Origin: Bacteroidota bacterium
GTDB taxonomy: Bacteria; Bacteroidota; Ignavibacteria; UBA10030; UBA6906
Length of the DNA stretch: 9,352 nucleotides
Reading direction: 5' to 3'
Assembly (NCBI GenBank): GCA_003541875.1
Contig: DPLS01000411.1
Coordinates: forward strand, 1 to 9,352
The notes beneath the pieces are model-generated. The model made no database searches. It worked only from the letters and a program-made list of their open reading frames with translations, and was not told the DNA's origin. Position numbers and translations under genes: made by a program. Below, in pieces: positions 1-6,838 of the stretch; within the stretch, counting starts at the first letter, position 1; every line of letters begins with the position of its first letter.

Positions 1-924
1 GTTCTCGGCGGTGGCAGCAACGTTCTCTTTTCAGATGAAGGGTTCAATGGACTTGTCTGCAGAATTGAACTTCAGGGAATATCGTTGGTGGATCAGGACG
101 ATGATGTTGTTGTAACTGTGGCAGCGGGAGAAGAGTGGGACTCGTTTGTACAGCAATGTATCACCAAGCACCTCGCTGGTGTTGAATGCCTCTCTGGTAT
201 TCCCGGTTTTGTCGGCGCAACGCCAATTCAGAATGTGGGTGCGTATGGACAGGACGTGCGGGACTCGATCGTTTCTGTGAAAGCCATGAACCGCACAACC
301 CTTGAGGTCATCACCTTCTCAAACAGTGACTGCCGGTTCGGATACAGGCAGAGCAGGTTCAAAGCCGAGGATATCGATAGATATGTCATCACTGAAGTGG
401 CCTTCAAGTTACGCAAGTATGGCCGGCCTGAGATCCGCTACCCCGAACTGCAGAAGTTCATTGCATCAACTACAGACCTAAATGCACTCGCTGACGGCGA
501 GCCCGCGTTGCGTTCAGTGCGGGACGCGGTTCTTACACTTCGCCGACGAAAGTCCATGGTAGTTGATTCCAACGATCCGAATGCCCGGTCTGTTGGCTCA
601 TTCTTCATGAACCCGACGATTACGGCAGACCGTTTTGCTGAAGTGCGCGGGCAATGGGAAGGGTCGGGAGCCAAAGACGAAATGCCGACATACCCGGCAG
701 GGGACAAGGTCAAACTGCCTGCTGCATGGTTGGTGGAACAGGCTGGCTTTCCCAGAGGATATCGAAGAGGTCGTGTTGGAGTATCGCAGAACCATTCGCT
801 AGCACTGGTCAACTACGGGGGCACAACCCGAGAGCTGCTCGATCTTGCGACCCAGATTCAGGATGCAGTGCGCGAAAGATTTGGCATCATCCTGGAACGG
901 GAGCCTGTGGTCATACCGCCTTAG
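1..924 (+). CDS. murB: UDP-N-acetylenolpyruvoylglucosamine reductase MurB, 5'-truncated by window edge
   Basis: MurB is the cytoplasmic flavoenzyme that reduces UDP-GlcNAc-enolpyruvate to UDP-MurNAc with NADPH, the second committed step of peptidoglycan precursor synthesis. The frame is open from base 1 and starts inside the FAD-binding domain with VLGGGSNVLFSD. By comparison with E. coli MurB, about 45-55 N-terminal residues lie outside the window. Visible landmarks are GIPGFVGATPIQNVGAYGQ (FAD site), GYRQSRFK with the catalytic-region Tyr-Arg at bases 343-348, GSFFMNP with the proton-donor Ser at 598-600, GVSQNHSLALVN, and the C-terminal LEREP with the catalytic Glu at 895-897. The Tyr/Arg block and long middle section indicate the type I (E. 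coli-like) form. The residue after GSFF is Met where E. coli has Lys. An internal ATG/GTG start would remove the FAD motif, so the gene is partial, not short. A 64-bp gap follows before the lipoprotein gene. Confidence 0.96.
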   Translation, partial: VLGGGSNVLFSDEGFNGLVCRIELQGISLVDQDDDVVVTVAAGEEWDSFVQQCITKHLAGVECLSGIPGFVGATPIQNVGAYGQDVRDSIVSVKAMNRTTLEVITFSNSDCRFGYRQSRFKAEDIDRYVITEVAFKLRKYGRPEIRYPELQKFIASTTDLNALADGEPALRSVRDAVLTLRRRKSMVVDSNDPNARSVGSFFMNPTITADRFAEVRGQWEGSGAKDEMPTYPAGDKVKLPAAWLVEQAGFPRGYRRGRVGVSQNHSLALVNYGGTTRELLDLATQIQDAVRERFGIILEREPVVIPP

Positions 925-988
925 CCACGAAATCGCGCGGTTCATCACCATGTGCTTGTCTTTGCTTGTTGTTTATGTGTAATTGAAA

Positions 989-1444
989 ATGATGAAACCG
1001 CGGGAAAATATCCTTCCCCTTACGGTGGCCGGCATGCTGCTGTTCGCTTCGTGCCAGACGACGCTCTTCGGCTCGTTCACCTACGACGATGTCAACGAGC
1101 AACGGGCCATCGAGCAAACGAATTTTGAGGACAGCGCCAAAGTGTTCTTTGCCACGTATCCCAATCCCTACCCGGACAAGGAATTCCTCTGGTTTGTAGT
1201 GTTCATCGATGGACCGGTGGAAATGCATGTGCACGACTTCGAGTCGGATGCTCTGCAATCGATCTATCGGTTTGAAAAGCAGGATATCCCGGTTCATACA
1301 ATTACCCTACATGAGAAACCGGAACATCTCGTGAAGTGCGTTCTCTTTGTAAATGGGCGGATGAAATGTGCAAAGGTATACCCTGACTGGCAACCACTCG
1401 AATACCCGCAGTTCAAGACGAAGTTCGCTATCGAGGATCGATAG
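989..1444 (+). CDS. Small probable lipoprotein of unknown function
   Basis: I do not recognise the family. The protein is about 151 residues. Its N-terminus has basic residues (Lys3, Arg5), a hydrophobic stretch from about 8 to 20 and then LLFASC, with Cys22 as the likely lipidation site. The -3 residue is Phe where Leu is usual, so the lipobox is imperfect. The mature part is rich in aromatic and beta-prone segments (FLWFVVFIDG, VKCVLFVNGRMKCAKVYP) and has two further Cys, suggesting a compact beta fold in the periplasm or on a membrane face. ATG codons at 989 and 992 are adjacent and either may serve. An in-frame TTG at 983 is also possible. No clear Shine-Dalgarno is visible. The gene sits between murB and priA on the same strand and may be read with murB. 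A perfect hairpin covers its stop codon. Confidence 0.75.
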   Translation: MMKPRENILPLTVAGMLLFASCQTTLFGSFTYDDVNEQRAIEQTNFEDSAKVFFATYPNPYPDKEFLWFVVFIDGPVEMHVHDFESDALQSIYRFEKQDIPVHTITLHEKPEHLVKCVLFVNGRMKCAKVYPDWQPLEYPQFKTKFAIEDR

Positions 1445-1446
1445 CG
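1426..1446 (+). terminator. Perfect 8-bp hairpin over the lipoprotein stop codon
   Basis: CGCTATCG (1426-1433) and CGATAGCG (1439-1446) are exact inverted complements around a 5-base loop, and the TAG stop lies in the right arm. The following bases are pyrimidine-rich (CCTCCCCTTGCCCTTCTG) but there is no continuous T-run. It may be a weak terminator, an mRNA 3'-end stabiliser, or a stem that uncouples translation of the lipoprotein from priA 42 bp downstream. The structure is seen directly; the role is inferred. Confidence 0.4.
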
Positions 1447-1488
1447 CCTCCCCTTGCCCTTCTGTGATGTTTTCTTGATATTTTGTGC

Positions 1489-4023
1489 ATGAATCAGTTT
1501 GCCGAAGTCGTCCTGCCACTGGCGGTGGACAAATCGTTCACGTATCTCATTCCTCCGGATCTCCAACACGTTGCCAAGCCAGGTGTCCGTACGGTTGTCC
1601 CCTTCGGAAGAAAGTACGCCACGGGCCTTATCATTGACCTGCCGGCATCTTCACAGATCAAGGGGCTTAAATCTCTGAAAGACATCATCGATGCTGGCCC
1701 TGTTGTCTCTCAGGAATTGCTGACCCTATGTAGATGGGTTGCAGAGTACTACTTTGCCCCGCTTGGCGAAGTACTCAAGTCTGCTCTGCCGCACGGATTC
1801 GCCGCCAGCAAACGAGTGGTGTACCCGTCTCTCCTCCCTGCGGATCTCGCCCCTGAGATCGAACGTTTGAGAACACAAGCACCGAAGCGCGCACGCGTGC
1901 TCACGTTGCTAGCCGAGATCGGCCCGATGCTATCGGCTGAACTCCAACGAAAAGCGGGACTGAAGAACATCAATGCAGTACTCAATGAGATGGAACACTC
2001 CGGCCTACTGAGGATGGAAGAGATCATGCCTCGCTCACGGCAGAAACCAAAGGTGGTGGAGTATGTAGATCTCAATTCCACCGATCACCAGCGTATCACG
2101 CATGCCCTGGCGTTTCTGTCCTCTCGAAAAAAGAAGGCACGCCAGCTCTTACGCGTCATTTTACAACTTAAAGAACAGGACAGGAAGGACATTCCTGTGG
2201 CTGAACTTCTAAAGATGTCCGGAGCCACATCCTCAACAATGAAAGAATTCATCGCCTCCGGAATTGTCACGGTCACCTCGAGAGAATCGGCAAGAGTCCA
2301 AGACTATGGCACTGAGGAGCAGACCCTCCACATCGTGCTGAATCAGAAGCAGAGCGATATCCTGCATGTGCTCACTGGAGCCATTGACAGTGGTACTGCA
2401 CGGCAGTTCCTACTCCACGGTGTCACCGGTAGCGGCAAGACGCAAGTGTACATCGAAGCGATTCGGCACTGTCTCGGGTGTGGCAAGACGGCGATCGTGC
2501 TTGTCCCTGAAATTTCCCTCACTCCGCAGATTGTCCGGCGTTTCAAAAGCCACTTCGGGGATCGGGTTGCAGTGGTCCACAGCCGGATGTCTGCTGGCGA
2601 GCGGCATGATGTCTGGCGCCTTGCCCTTCGCGGCACATACACGGTTGTGATTGGACCACGGTCGGCTATCTTCGCACCGCTGGCCAACCTTGGGCTGATT
2701 GTTGTAGATGAGGAACACGAGGCGTCGTACAAACAGTACGATGCATCGCCCCGGTATCATGCGCGTGATGTGGCTGTCGTTCGAGGAATGCACTCCAACG
2801 CAGTCGTGTTGCTTGGGTCAGCCACCCCCTCGGCGGAATCGTACCACAACGCGCTCAGTGGAAAATATACTCTTCTCGAAATGCCGGAGCGTATCGATCA
2901 AGTACCCATGCCCGATATTCGAATCGTTGACATGATCGAAGAAAGGAAACGAGCATATGCGACGATGAAGGAGTTGTTACCGCTCGATCAACGCAACAAG
3001 CTCAAGGATTTCAAACAATCTTCTATCTCGGATCTGTTGAGGCATGAAATCGAGTGCCGGCTTGAGAGGAAGGAAGGAGTGATACTTCTCCAGAACAGAC
3101 GCGGCTTCGCGCCGTTTGTCGAATGCCCGGACTGCGGCTACACAGAAACCTGTGAAAACTGCAGCATCACGCTCACCTACCATCTGGCAAAGAAGCATCT
3201 CCGGTGTCACTACTGCGGATCAGTGCGGGCTCCCCGCAATCAATGTCCGAATTGCAAAGGCAGCAATATCCAACTGTTGGGGATCGGGACTCAGAAGGTG
3301 GAGCAGGAACTTGCCACGCTATTTCCAAATGCCAGCGTCTTGCGTATGGATCTAGATACGACGACGAGGAAGGGTGCTCATGATCGGATCCTGAAGAAGT
3401 TCGGTGAGGGGGAAGCGGATATTCTCCTTGGCACCCAGATGGTGGCAAAAGGATTAGACTTCCCGCGGGTTACTCTTGTCGGAGTAGTCTCTGCCGATAC
3501 GCAAATGTTGCTGCCGGATTTCCGCTCTTCGGAGCGGACTTTTCAGTTGCTGACGCAGGTGGCAGGGCGTGCCGGACGAAGCACGCTCCAGGGCGAGGTG
3601 ATTATCCAGACTCATCAACCCCATCACTACACGCTCCAGCACGTTGTTGATCATGACGTCAAGAGGTTCTTCGAAGAAGAGTTGGAGGAACGGCGAGAAC
3701 TTGACTACCCGCCCTATGCACGTCTAGCTCTGGTCGAGGCGAAAGGAGAAAAGGAATCGGATGTTCAGCAACACTCAGAGAAATTCGCAGCGCTGTTGAA
3801 GAGATCGGATGGAACGTTCACGATCCTCGGTCCGTCAGCCGCGGTCATAGCGAAGATCAAGAACCAGTACCGTTGGCATGTCATCGTCAAGAGTCCCAAG
3901 ACAACAGATCCATCAGGAGGACGTCTGCGAACTGCGCTCCGCCGGACGCTTGCATCCTACGAACAATCAGCAAAGCGGACCGTGAAGTTGACAATTGATA
4001 TCGACCCGGTCGGTTTGATGTGA
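1489..4023 (+). CDS. priA: Primosomal replication restart helicase PriA
   Basis: PriA recognises stalled or collapsed replication forks and, as a 3'-5' superfamily 2 DNA helicase, starts reassembly of the replisome through DnaB loading. Counting from ATG 1489 (844 residues), the order is the N-terminal 3'-DNA-binding domain (FAEVVLPLAVDKSFTYLIP), a winged-helix region, then the helicase core. The core has Walker A GVTGSGKT at 311-318, the DEEH box at 407-410, GSATPSAES, and QVAGRAGR at 690-697. Inside the core lies the PriA zinc module with all eight cysteines: 546, 549, 555, 558, 573, 576, 586 and 589. The aromatic-rich DEEHEASYKQYDASPRYHARD segment is typical of PriA. The C-terminal domain is complete and ends at TGA 4021-4023. 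An upstream in-frame TTG at 1483 adds only two residues; I prefer ATG because MNQFAEV matches the usual N-terminus. Length is somewhat above E. coli PriA (about 730) and like Bacteroidota homologues. Confidence 0.98.
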   Translation: MNQFAEVVLPLAVDKSFTYLIPPDLQHVAKPGVRTVVPFGRKYATGLIIDLPASSQIKGLKSLKDIIDAGPVVSQELLTLCRWVAEYYFAPLGEVLKSALPHGFAASKRVVYPSLLPADLAPEIERLRTQAPKRARVLTLLAEIGPMLSAELQRKAGLKNINAVLNEMEHSGLLRMEEIMPRSRQKPKVVEYVDLNSTDHQRITHALAFLSSRKKKARQLLRVILQLKEQDRKDIPVAELLKMSGATSSTMKEFIASGIVTVTSRESARVQDYGTEEQTLHIVLNQKQSDILHVLTGAIDSGTARQFLLHGVTGSGKTQVYIEAIRHCLGCGKTAIVLVPEISLTPQIVRRFKSHFGDRVAVVHSRMSAGERHDVWRLALRGTYTVVIGPRSAIFAPLANLGLIVVDEEHEASYKQYDASPRYHARDVAVVRGMHSNAVVLLGSATPSAESYHNALSGKYTLLEMPERIDQVPMPDIRIVDMIEERKRAYATMKELLPLDQRNKLKDFKQSSISDLLRHEIECRLERKEGVILLQNRRGFAPFVECPDCGYTETCENCSITLTYHLAKKHLRCHYCGSVRAPRNQCPNCKGSNIQLLGIGTQKVEQELATLFPNASVLRMDLDTTTRKGAHDRILKKFGEGEADILLGTQMVAKGLDFPRVTLVGVVSADTQMLLPDFRSSERTFQLLTQVAGRAGRSTLQGEVIIQTHQPHHYTLQHVVDHDVKRFFEEELEERRELDYPPYARLALVEAKGEKESDVQQHSEKFAALLKRSDGTFTILGPSAAVIAKIKNQYRWHVIVKSPKTTDPSGGRLRTALRRTLASYEQSAKRTVKLTIDIDPVGLM

Positions 4024-4058
4024 GAGTCCGTTGGATTCCTGGACTTGGGGATTCTCTC
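4022..4058 (+). terminator. Imperfect stem-loop in the priA/adh convergent gap
   Basis: GAGAGTCC (4022-4029) can pair with GGATTCTCTC (4049-4058) if a TT bulge is allowed, with a loop of about 19 bases. It overlaps the priA stop codon and lies between convergent genes, where a terminator is expected. No T-run follows on either strand, so the call is weak. Confidence 0.25.
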
Positions 4059-4084
4059 AATCCATGAATTCTCCCGCTAATCGC

Positions 4085-5086
4085 TCACTCGATTATCATC
4101 AACACGCCGCTGCCTCTTATCTCGCTCTTTTTCAGCTTCTGCAAAGCAGAGTTAGCATCAGCAAGGGGAAACGTCTCGACCTCGGTTTGGATAGGGATCG
4201 TTGCAGCTATTTCCAGCAATCCTCTCACATCATCTCGCGTGCTGTTTGCCACGCTTCTGATAGACCGCTCTTCATAAATCAGACTATATCCCATCTCAGG
4301 TATCGGACTCATGTGGATTCCTGCGAGCGCGACAGTCCCACCTTTCTTGAGAACCCTCAGCGAGGCGGGAACCAGTTGCCCGGCAGGGGCGAAGATGACC
4401 GCGCTGTCAATCTGCTGTGGAGGAGTGTCTTCAGCGCTTCCGGTCCAGGATGCGCCAAGTTCCTCTGCAAGGTCGCGATGCCGCTTGCTTCGCGTGAACA
4501 CATACGATTCGCATCCCCAATGTCGCACGATCTGTATGGCAATGTGGGCAGAAGCGCCAAATCCGTACAGTCCGATCCGCCCGCCTGGTTTGATCTCGCT
4601 CAATCGAAGCGCGCGATAACCGATGACTCCCGCACAAAGCAATGGGGCGACGTTAATATCTCCGAAGGAATCGGGCAGAGCGTATACGAAATCTTCGTTG
4701 GCGACCATGTATTCCGCAAAGCCGCCATTAGCATGAAAACCTGTGAACCGGGAGTTGTCGCACAGATTCTCTTTTCCCGACTGACAGAACTCACACCTGC
4801 CACACGTTGAATACAACCATGGCACACCGACACGGTCGCCCTTCTTCCATTTCGTTACCGACAAGCCAGTTTGTTCGATGCGCCCGACAACCTGGTGTCC
4901 TGGGGTGAGTGGAAGTCTTGGGAGTCGAAGATCCCCTTCCACTTCATGGAGATCGGTATGGCAAATGCCGCAGACGTGCACTCGTAACAACACTTCGTGC
5001 TCTGCCGGCAAAGGTTTGGACAGTTCGGTAAGTGTGAGTGGATGTTCCTCGATGGGGGCCGGAGCAGAAAGTCTCTGTGCTTTCAT
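4085..5086 (-). CDS. Zinc-binding alcohol dehydrogenase (medium-chain dehydrogenase/reductase family)
   Basis: The 333-residue product is a zinc-dependent MDR alcohol dehydrogenase, expected to oxidise alcohols or reduce aldehydes with NAD(P)H in the cytoplasm. The catalytic zinc ligands are visible as Cys42 (CGICHTDLHE), His64 (GHQ) and Cys151 (LLCAGVIGYRAL). The structural zinc cysteines are 95, 98, 101 and 109 (CGRCEFCQSGKENLC). The cofactor domain carries GLYGFGASAH around 171-180, a variant of the GxGxxG turn also seen in AdhA-like members of this family. The residue after His64 is Gln instead of the common Glu; I recall GHQVVG from the same AdhA-like subgroup. Start ATG at 5084-5086 gives the standard N-terminus MKAQRL; no clear Shine-Dalgarno precedes it. 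The gene is convergent with priA and downstream of the secreted-protein pseudogene by 152 bp. Substrate and physiological role cannot be read from the sequence. Confidence 0.93.
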   Translation of the reverse strand: MKAQRLSAPAPIEEHPLTLTELSKPLPAEHEVLLRVHVCGICHTDLHEVEGDLRLPRLPLTPGHQVVGRIEQTGLSVTKWKKGDRVGVPWLYSTCGRCEFCQSGKENLCDNSRFTGFHANGGFAEYMVANEDFVYALPDSFGDINVAPLLCAGVIGYRALRLSEIKPGGRIGLYGFGASAHIAIQIVRHWGCESYVFTRSKRHRDLAEELGASWTGSAEDTPPQQIDSAVIFAPAGQLVPASLRVLKKGGTVALAGIHMSPIPEMGYSLIYEERSIRSVANSTRDDVRGLLEIAATIPIQTEVETFPLADANSALQKLKKSEIRGSGVLMIIE

Positions 5087-5238
5087 TCGTCATTTCAGCA
5101 ATCGTGGGAGCGGCAACCGCAGCGTAGTGTGAGCAGAAGGTTGGGGCTGCAGGCTGGAAGACTAGTCGAGACGATCATAAGGCCAACGATATCTCATGTT
5201 ATCTGCATGATCCTCTTCCTTGAAGGCTTGACATTCTC

Positions 5239-5799
5239 TCAGAAGACTGACGAAAGCACAATCAGTCCAGCCTGGGTTGTCTTCACCCAATACCCCGCGC
5301 CTGGACATAGTGTGTCTGCATGTACGTAACCAGAAGAGAACTTGAAAAAGCGGGACGCTACGATATTCGGTGGTATGGAATAGACGGATGAAGCCGGAAC
5401 CGGCTGTGAGATGGTGCCGATCAAATTCCAGCCGCCAAGAACTGGAATAGAATCCTGGGTGATTATCTCGCCCTCGATGCAGCATACAATTGAATCCGGC
5501 CTCTTGAGCCAAAATCCCATACCATTTCTTGCGGTACAGTCTACAGTGTAGCCGCTTCCTCCCCAACCGAGTATGCACGTTCTTATCCCACAGAAGACTT
5601 GCCAAATGGAATCGGCTCCCGGCGCTCGTTGGACCGGGTTGCTCACCATGTTCCATCCGTTGCCATACGGGACGCAGACTACAATTGAATCAGTCGTGCG
5701 ATTTGCGTGACTCCCTTCTCGTTGTGTGGCTTTCGGTTGCGCAAATGCGAGAGAGGTGAGACAAACGAGAGGGAAAACAAGCGTGAAGAATGGTCACAT
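5239..5799 (-). pseudogene. Secreted two-repeat WN...GYW module protein, interrupted by TGA at codon 2
   Basis: Reading from ATG at 5799, the second codon is TGA and the frame then stays open for 184 codons to a TGA at 5239-5241. The codons after the stop encode a clean signal peptide: PFFTLVFPLVCLTSLAFA, cleavage likely after Ala20, then QPKATQ. The mature part holds two tandem repeats. The first runs from GWNMVSNPV (W49) to GMGFWLK (W97); the second runs from GGWNLIGTISQPVP (W124) to GAGYWVK (W171). This repeat pair is familiar from the C-terminal regions of Ignavibacteria-type secreted proteins, usually ahead of a type IX sorting tail, which is absent here. AGGAG (5808-5812) sits 8 bases before the ATG. 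No ATG, GTG or TTG lies in frame between the TGA and Met51, so there is no alternative start that keeps the signal. A CGA-to-TGA change at codon 2 would explain it, as would an assembly error. Confidence 0.7.
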
Positions 5800-5807
5800 G
5801 ATTTCAT

Positions 5808-5812
5808 CTCCT
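5808..5812 (-). promoter_or_regulatory. Shine-Dalgarno AGGAG for the 5799 start
   Basis: On the - strand AGGAG is followed by the 8-base spacer ATGAAATC and then ATG (5799-5797). The spacing is ideal and argues that ATG 5799 was the true start of the signal-peptide frame, despite the TGA that follows. The ATG inside the spacer (5807) is directly abutted by AGGAG and leads out of frame into a 41-codon ORF with no recognisable content. Confidence 0.65.
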
Positions 5813-5837
5813 GACTTCTTGAGCGGCATCCAAGTGA

Positions 5838-5887
5838 TTGAGAAGGGCTGCCCCCCTCGTTGGAGGAAGCACTCTTGCAGTTCTCAA
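5838..5887 (-). promoter_or_regulatory. Foldable leader upstream of the secreted-protein pseudogene
   Basis: In the - strand transcript TTGAGAA (5887-5881) can pair with TTCTCAA (5844-5838). CTGC just inside can pair with GCAG across a CCC bulge, and an inner CCTC-CAAC-GAGG hairpin closes the tip. The total is an 11-bp bulged stem plus a 4-bp hairpin in about 50 bases. No T-run follows, so it is not a standard terminator. The predicted transcription start (about 5884) falls within the first arm, so part of the stem may not be in the RNA. I do not recognise it as a known riboswitch class. Confidence 0.35.
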
Positions 5888-5890
5888 AAG

Positions 5891-5919
5891 AAGATACTAT
5901 TCACAGCAAGGAAAGTCAA
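5891..5919 (-). promoter_or_regulatory. Sigma70-like promoter for the secreted-protein pseudogene
   Basis: On the - strand TTGACT (5919-5914) and TATCTT (5896-5891) are separated by exactly 17 bases, five and four matches to the -35 and -10 consensus. The predicted start is near 5884, giving a leader of about 85 bases to ATG 5799. The major sigma factor of Bacteroidota prefers a different motif, so use of this element depends on the true lineage. Confidence 0.4.
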
Positions 5920-6058
5920 TCAGGGAGGGATCGGGTAGCGCACCACCTGGGACAACCAAGCCTCGAATGAACGACTTGAAAAGCTCCAGACACATGGCAT
6001 TCTACACTAGAAGCAAGGAAACCCCTCACTCTGCCACCATGCGAAGAATATGGGGCCG

Positions 6059-6649
6059 TCACTTTGAGTTCTTCTTCGTCGCTGCTGCCTGTTCTGCTGC
6101 GGTCCACGGCGGCACAACCCCATTCATGCGTGCATACGCGATGGATTGACCGAGGTGCTCATGCAAATGCGCGAGAGCAGTGATAATCGCGTTCCGATAC
6201 GTGACGGTGTTGCCAAACATCTCCGTGGTTCGCTCAAGGTCCTTGTCCTTGAGTTTGAGGATGGCGTTCCTGACATGATCGAACGACGGCTTCAACATTT
6301 TTGTGATTTCTCCCTTGTCTGTTACCGACTTTTCCATATTCGGCTCCATCTTAACGGGGGATTTGAAGCCCAGAAACGTCATGAAGAAGTAGTTGCTCCC
6401 TGCAATGTGTACATAGACCTCACTGATTGATCGCACACCTTCCCCAGGCCGCCAGGAGTACTTCTCAGCAGGAACTGCCTCGGCGAGATCCTCAATCTTC
6501 TGCTCAATTTGATCCAACTGCCCTAACACCTCCGCTCGAAAACCTGCTTTCGGCGCGGACGGTGTCTTTGAATCACCCGCGTGCACGATTGCAGCATGAA
6601 TCGCAAAAACAAGAGCGTATGCTGTGAGGCGACTCATGAATCCCCGCAT
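6059..6649 (-). CDS. Exported DinB-fold protein
   Basis: The 196-residue product has the DinB four-helix fold, a metal-binding scaffold that includes mycothiol- and bacillithiol-type transferases and many uncharacterised members. The expected metal-ligand histidines are visible as His81 (VYVHIAGSNY), His161 and His165 (HLHEHLGQSIAYARMNG), followed by the common VPPW ending of this subgroup. The segment KYSWRPGEGVRSISE at 63-77 is also typical. It carries an N-terminal signal peptide (MRGFMSRL, hydrophobic 8-22, VHA before Gly25), so it should act outside the cytoplasm. I chose ATG 6649 because AAGGGGGTG lies three bases upstream and because it gives a clean signal peptide. The frame is open to 6826, but that extension would bury the signal. 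The tail is Ala/Lys-rich. It is divergent from truA; the substrate is unknown. Confidence 0.87.
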   Translation of the reverse strand: MRGFMSRLTAYALVFAIHAAIVHAGDSKTPSAPKAGFRAEVLGQLDQIEQKIEDLAEAVPAEKYSWRPGEGVRSISEVYVHIAGSNYFFMTFLGFKSPVKMEPNMEKSVTDKGEITKMLKPSFDHVRNAILKLKDKDLERTTEMFGNTVTYRNAIITALAHLHEHLGQSIAYARMNGVVPPWTAAEQAAATKKNSK

Positions 6650-6779
6650 TGACACCCCCTTGGTTCTGGAATGACGCATAATACTCCCGTCGTGTGCTAG
6701 TGAGTGATCTTCAGATACCTGGCCAAAAATGTATGAGAGTGCCGACTCAAAGTCAAGGACAGTTTGGCTTGAAGGCTGC

Positions 6780-6808
6780 TTGCACATAGCGAGGAGAATG
6801 TCTACTAT
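6780..6808 (+). promoter_or_regulatory. Possible sigma70-like promoter for truA
   Basis: TTGCAC (6780-6785) and TACTAT (6803-6808) are separated by 17 bases, with the truA ATG 30 bases after the -10 box. Both boxes are only partial matches (three and four of six). Position and spacing fit a short-leader promoter in a divergent intergenic region. Confidence 0.3.
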
Positions 6809-6838
6809 TTGAAGTTTTCCCACCATTGGTCTGAATCG

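Noticed and set aside
438..812. 124-codon open frame on the - strand inside murB
   Set aside because: MurB motifs run through the same bases on the + strand; the antisense product resembles nothing and is rich in Ser, Arg and Thr, as shadow frames often are.
4031..4810. Long open frame of 259 codons on the + strand
   Set aside because: It lies wholly antisense to the alcohol dehydrogenase, whose zinc motifs are intact, and its translation has no recognisable domain.
5162..5656. 164-codon - strand frame overlapping the secreted-protein pseudogene
   Set aside because: Out of frame with the two WN...GYW repeats and signal peptide, and its translation shows no family features.
5794..5799. TGA at codon 2 as selenocysteine or a reassigned codon
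   Set aside because: TGA ends priA, adh, the DinB-like and the DUF3108 genes at natural ends, so it is a stop here, and no stem follows the TGA closely enough to act as a bacterial SECIS.
5838..6149. 103-codon + strand frame over the gap 5800-6058
   Set aside because: It overlaps the end of the DinB-like gene antisense, has no ribosome binding site and no recognisable content.
6650..6826. N-terminal extension of the DinB-like protein to 6826
   Set aside because: It would bury a clear signal peptide and ignore the AAGGGGGTG ribosome binding site before ATG 6649; it also reaches the truA promoter region.
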